In this document: piece by piece, positions 6,067 through 8,135 of the stretch | How the letters are laid out: each line of letters starts with the position of its first letter | Position numbering within the stretch: position 1 is the first letter of the stretch | Assembly: GCF_938018145.1 (NCBI RefSeq) | Contig: NZ_CALIII010000305.1 | Coordinates: 1 to 8,135 of the forward strand | Source of the DNA: an uncultured Campylobacter sp. | GTDB lineage: Bacteria > Campylobacterota > Campylobacteria > Campylobacterales > Campylobacteraceae | Length of the DNA: 8,135 nucleotides | Reading direction: 5' to 3' | Program-made: the position numbers and the translations under genes | Notes under the pieces: generated by a model | What the model saw: only the letters and a program-made list of their open reading frames with translations | What the model was told of the DNA's origin: nothing | The model's database searches: none

Positions 6067-6728
6067 TGACGCAAATTTTGCTCGTAGAGGACGATGAGAC
6101 GCTAAGCGAACTCATCAGCGAGTATCTAAGCGAACAAGGCTACGACGTGACCGTTCGCGCCGATGCTAAAGCAGCTCTAGATACCGCCTACGAGCGAAAT
6201 TTTGATATCCTCATCCTCGACGTCAAGCTGCCTAAAGGCGACGGTTTCTCCCTTTTGCGCGAACTTAGGCGGCTTGGTAACGACGCGCCCGCTATCTTTA
6301 CCACCTCGCTAAACGCGCTGCAAGACCTAGAGATCGGCTACAAAAGCGGCTGCGACGACTACCTAAAAAAGCCCTACGAGCTAAAAGAGCTTTTGCTTCG
6401 TATTCAAATTTTACTCAAGCGCAAATTTTCTCACGTAAATGACGAATTTATCACGCTTAGCGGCGGATATAAATTTTATCCAAGCTCCAAAACGCTCCGG
6501 CAAAACGGGCAAATCGTAAACCTCTCAAACAAAGAAAGCGAGCTTTTGGCGCTATTTTTGGAAAATAAAAACGCGCTGCTGAGCAAAGAGGCGATATTTG
6601 AGAAAATTTGGAACTACGGCGAGGAGCCTAGTGAGCTAAGCCTGCGGGTTTACGTTAAAAATTTACGCCGAATTTTAGGCAAGGACGCGATCGTAAACAG
6701 GCGCGGCGACGGCTATATCTATGTCTGA
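6066..6728 (+). CDS. OmpR-family two-component response regulator
   Basis: The 220-aa protein has a receiver domain (about 1-118) and a winged-helix DNA-binding domain (about 125-220). Acidic residues Glu8 and Asp9, phosphoacceptor Asp52 (in LILDVKLP), the switch Thr at 79-80 and Lys102-Pro103 are all present, so it should be phosphorylated normally. The output domain ends in the typical SLRVYVKNLRRILG recognition-helix region and the RRGDGYIYV wing. The ATG overlaps the stop of the repeat-protein gene by one base, with AAGGA upstream at good spacing, and the kinase start lies inside its last codons. It probably binds tandem hexamers with 11-bp spacing. Two such sites occur in this window, before its own operon and before macA. 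It resembles Campylobacter and Helicobacter OmpR-type regulators, but I cannot assign it to a named one such as DccR, RacR, PhosR or CrdR. Confidence 0.92.
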   Translation: MTQILLVEDDETLSELISEYLSEQGYDVTVRADAKAALDTAYERNFDILILDVKLPKGDGFSLLRELRRLGNDAPAIFTTSLNALQDLEIGYKSGCDDYLKKPYELKELLLRIQILLKRKFSHVNDEFITLSGGYKFYPSSKTLRQNGQIVNLSNKESELLALFLENKNALLSKEAIFEKIWNYGEEPSELSLRVYVKNLRRILGKDAIVNRRGDGYIYV

Positions 6729-7893
6729 GCGCTCCGCCGTTATAGCTAAAATCCTCTCGCTTTATCTCATCACTAGCGCCCTATTTTTGGGGTATTTTTT
6801 TACGAACGACTATAAAATGAAAAAAGAAGCCCTCATCTCAAACGAGGTCAAAAACCTAAAAGAGATCAAGATGGGTATCTATATGAAAGCGCGTATGGAC
6901 GGGCTTGGCGCGGTAAAAAGCTTTACCGCCGAAAAAGACGTCAAAGCCTGCATCGTAGCTAAAAGCGGTCAAATTTTATACGGCGAGGCGGGCTGCGCTA
7001 AATTTGACGACGCACAGAGTAGCCCGGTCGCAGCAGACGGCAAGGTAACGATATTTGAGGCGCTGCAAAATATGGACGAAGGCGGCGCGGACGAGCTAGC
7101 CACGGCAAAGATCGCGCTAAGCGGCAAGGACGTCACGAGCGAGCTAAATTTGCTGCGACTGCGTACGGCGCTAAATTTGCTTATCGTTTTAGGCGTTATC
7201 ATGATAATCGCCTTTTATCTAGCAAAGACCGCGCTAGCGCCGCTACACGCCAAGATCGCCGCGCTAAATCGCTTTATAAAAGACTCTACTCACGAGATAA
7301 ACGCGCCCCTTAGCGTCATACTTATGAGCATCGAAACGGCAGATAAAAGTAGCCTAAGCCAGAGAAATCTAAAGCGCCTAAACAACATCCAAACCGCCGC
7401 CAAAACGCTAAGCCGTACCTATGAGGACCTCACGTATTTATCCTTTGGTGCCGAGCGCTGCGCACCAAAAGAAGAGCTAAATTTGAAAGATATTTTAAAC
7501 GAGCGACTCGAATTTTTTGCTCCGTTTTTTGCTAAACGAGGGCTTGATTTAAGGCTAAATTTAAAAGACGCTCTCATAAACGCAAACGGCTATGAGCTAA
7601 AACGTGCGGTGGATAACCTACTAAGCAACGCCGTAAAATACGCAAACCAAGGCGGCTACGTCGCGGTTAGTTTGCAAGACGGCGAGCTAAAAATCTCAAA
7701 TAGCGGCGAGGGGTTAAGCAAAGAGCAGCAAGATAAAATTTTCGAGCGATACACGCGGTTTAACGAAGACCAAGGCGGATTTGGTATCGGGCTAAATTTA
7801 GTCAAAAGAGCCTGCGAAAACAACGCCATATCCGTAACCTGCGAAAGTGAGCCGGGTAAAGAAACAACCTTTACACTTAGGTGGATTAGTTAA
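6721..7893 (+). CDS. Membrane sensor histidine kinase
   Basis: This is the partner of the response regulator, whose gene it overlaps by 8 nt. The 390-aa protein has a first membrane helix (about 8-28), a periplasmic sensor region of about 120 residues (29-149) with two cysteines, Cys77 and Cys92, and a second helix (about 150-168). The dimerisation/phosphotransfer domain follows with His191 in FIKDSTHEINAPLSV. The ATPase domain has the N-box DNLLSNAVKY (298-307), a G1 box NSGEG (327-331), an F-box-like IFERYTRF (340-347) and the G2 box GFGIGL (353-358). Only about 22 residues separate helix two from His191, so there is no full HAMP domain. The usual first Asp of the G1 box is Asn. No good ribosome site precedes the ATG at 6721, so translation probably depends on coupling to the regulator gene. 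The sensor region has no motif I recognise, and the signal is unknown. Confidence 0.92.
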   Translation: MSERSAVIAKILSLYLITSALFLGYFFTNDYKMKKEALISNEVKNLKEIKMGIYMKARMDGLGAVKSFTAEKDVKACIVAKSGQILYGEAGCAKFDDAQSSPVAADGKVTIFEALQNMDEGGADELATAKIALSGKDVTSELNLLRLRTALNLLIVLGVIMIIAFYLAKTALAPLHAKIAALNRFIKDSTHEINAPLSVILMSIETADKSSLSQRNLKRLNNIQTAAKTLSRTYEDLTYLSFGAERCAPKEELNLKDILNERLEFFAPFFAKRGLDLRLNLKDALINANGYELKRAVDNLLSNAVKYANQGGYVAVSLQDGELKISNSGEGLSKEQQDKIFERYTRFNEDQGGFGIGLNLVKRACENNAISVTCESEPGKETTFTLRWIS

Positions 7894-7926
7894 ATTTGAC
7901 GGGTTTAAAGCGCGCACGTCTTGCTA

Positions 7927-7972
7927 GATAAAATTTGCGAAAAAGCTGGCCGCAAAACAGCTCCACTTTATC
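7927..7972. terminator. Possible weak bidirectional terminator between convergent genes
   Basis: The 90-bp gap between the kinase gene and the aconitase B gene contains nested inverted pairs: AGCTG (7944-7948) with CAGCT (7958-7962) around a 9-nt loop, and GATAAA (7927-7932) with TTTATC (7967-7972) further out. The arms are short and not continuous, and no long T-run follows. Its place between convergent genes favours a terminator role, but structural support is weak. Confidence 0.25.
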
Positions 7973-7983
7973 CGCAAAATTTG

Positions 7984-8135
7984 CTAAATTTTAAAATTTT
8001 CTATCTCGTTAAAATTTAGATACCGATAAATTTGTGCCTCTTTGCCCGCAAGCTTTTGGGGTACGATACTCATGTATTCAGAGACGCTGGGTAGCCTGCC
8101 TAGCACGGCGCAAACGGCCGCCAGCTCGGCGCTGC
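7984..8135 (-). CDS. acnB: Aconitate hydratase B, C-terminal fragment
   Basis: The - strand frame from the right edge codes 49 residues and ends in TAG at 7984-7986. The rest of the gene lies outside the window. The peptide contains GRLPSVSEY followed by IYRYLNFNEIENF. This corresponds to the known C-terminus of AcnB, where E. coli has GRLPTPEEY and TYRYLNFNQL. AcnB converts citrate to isocitrate through cis-aconitate in the TCA cycle and can also act on 2-methyl-cis-aconitate in some bacteria. The iron-sulfur cluster cysteines are not in this part. The protein ends soon after the YLNF motif, so the terminus is shorter than that of E. coli. The gene converges on the kinase operon and seems functionally unrelated to it. 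Confidence 0.85.
   Translation of the reverse strand, partial: SAELAAVCAVLGRLPSVSEYMSIVPQKLAGKEAQIYRYLNFNEIENFKI

Noticed and set aside
5784..6115. Two - strand open frames across the small repeat-protein gene
   Set aside because: Their Ser/Phe- or Ser/Tyr/Arg-rich products are the reverse reading of the ATGATGGAGAAAAAAGA-type repeats. The + strand frame has a strong ribosome site, a signal peptide and overlap with the next gene.

Overview
The window looks like chromosome of a Campylobacter species, probably from the C. rectus/showae/curvus/concisus side of the genus. This rests on recurring AAATTT words, promoters made of a T-rich stretch plus TTG ahead of a TATAAT-like box with no clear -35 element, and the style of the proteins. 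The species is inference. Genes are tightly packed. I see no tRNA, rRNA, insertion sequence, CRISPR array or integration site.

Layout. At 1-81 is the last 26 codons of an unidentified membrane protein on the + strand. At 190-4699, on the - strand, is a complete tripartite efflux operon in the order macA (periplasmic adaptor), macB (ABC ATPase-permease, TTG start) and an outer-membrane lipoprotein channel of the NodT/OprM type. The gaps between these genes are only 9 nt and 1 nt. A 145-bp divergent promoter region (4700-4844) separates it from an AEC-family transporter (4845-5756, +). Next comes a + strand operon with overlapping genes: a small exported Met/Lys/Asp-rich repeat protein (5821-6066), an OmpR-family response regulator (6066-6728) and a membrane histidine kinase (6721-7893). 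At the right edge is the C-terminal end of aconitase B on the - strand (7984-8135).

How it may work together. The most interesting signal is regulatory. The macA promoter and the promoter of the repeat-protein/two-component operon each carry a hexamer direct repeat with an 11-bp period. The hexamers are CTTAAC-N5-CTTAAC and TTTCAC-N5-TTTCAC (shared form YTTMAC-N5-YTTMAC). Both lie in the same orientation relative to their gene, 10-11 nt before the -10-like box and 46-47 nt before the start codon. This is the geometry expected for a dimer of an OmpR-family regulator, and one is encoded here. I infer that the regulator controls its own operon and the efflux pump, forming an envelope-stress or efflux module. 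Its first product is a methionine-rich periplasmic protein that might bind metal, act as an oxidant sink or modulate the sensor. The signal and the pump substrate cannot be read from the sequence.
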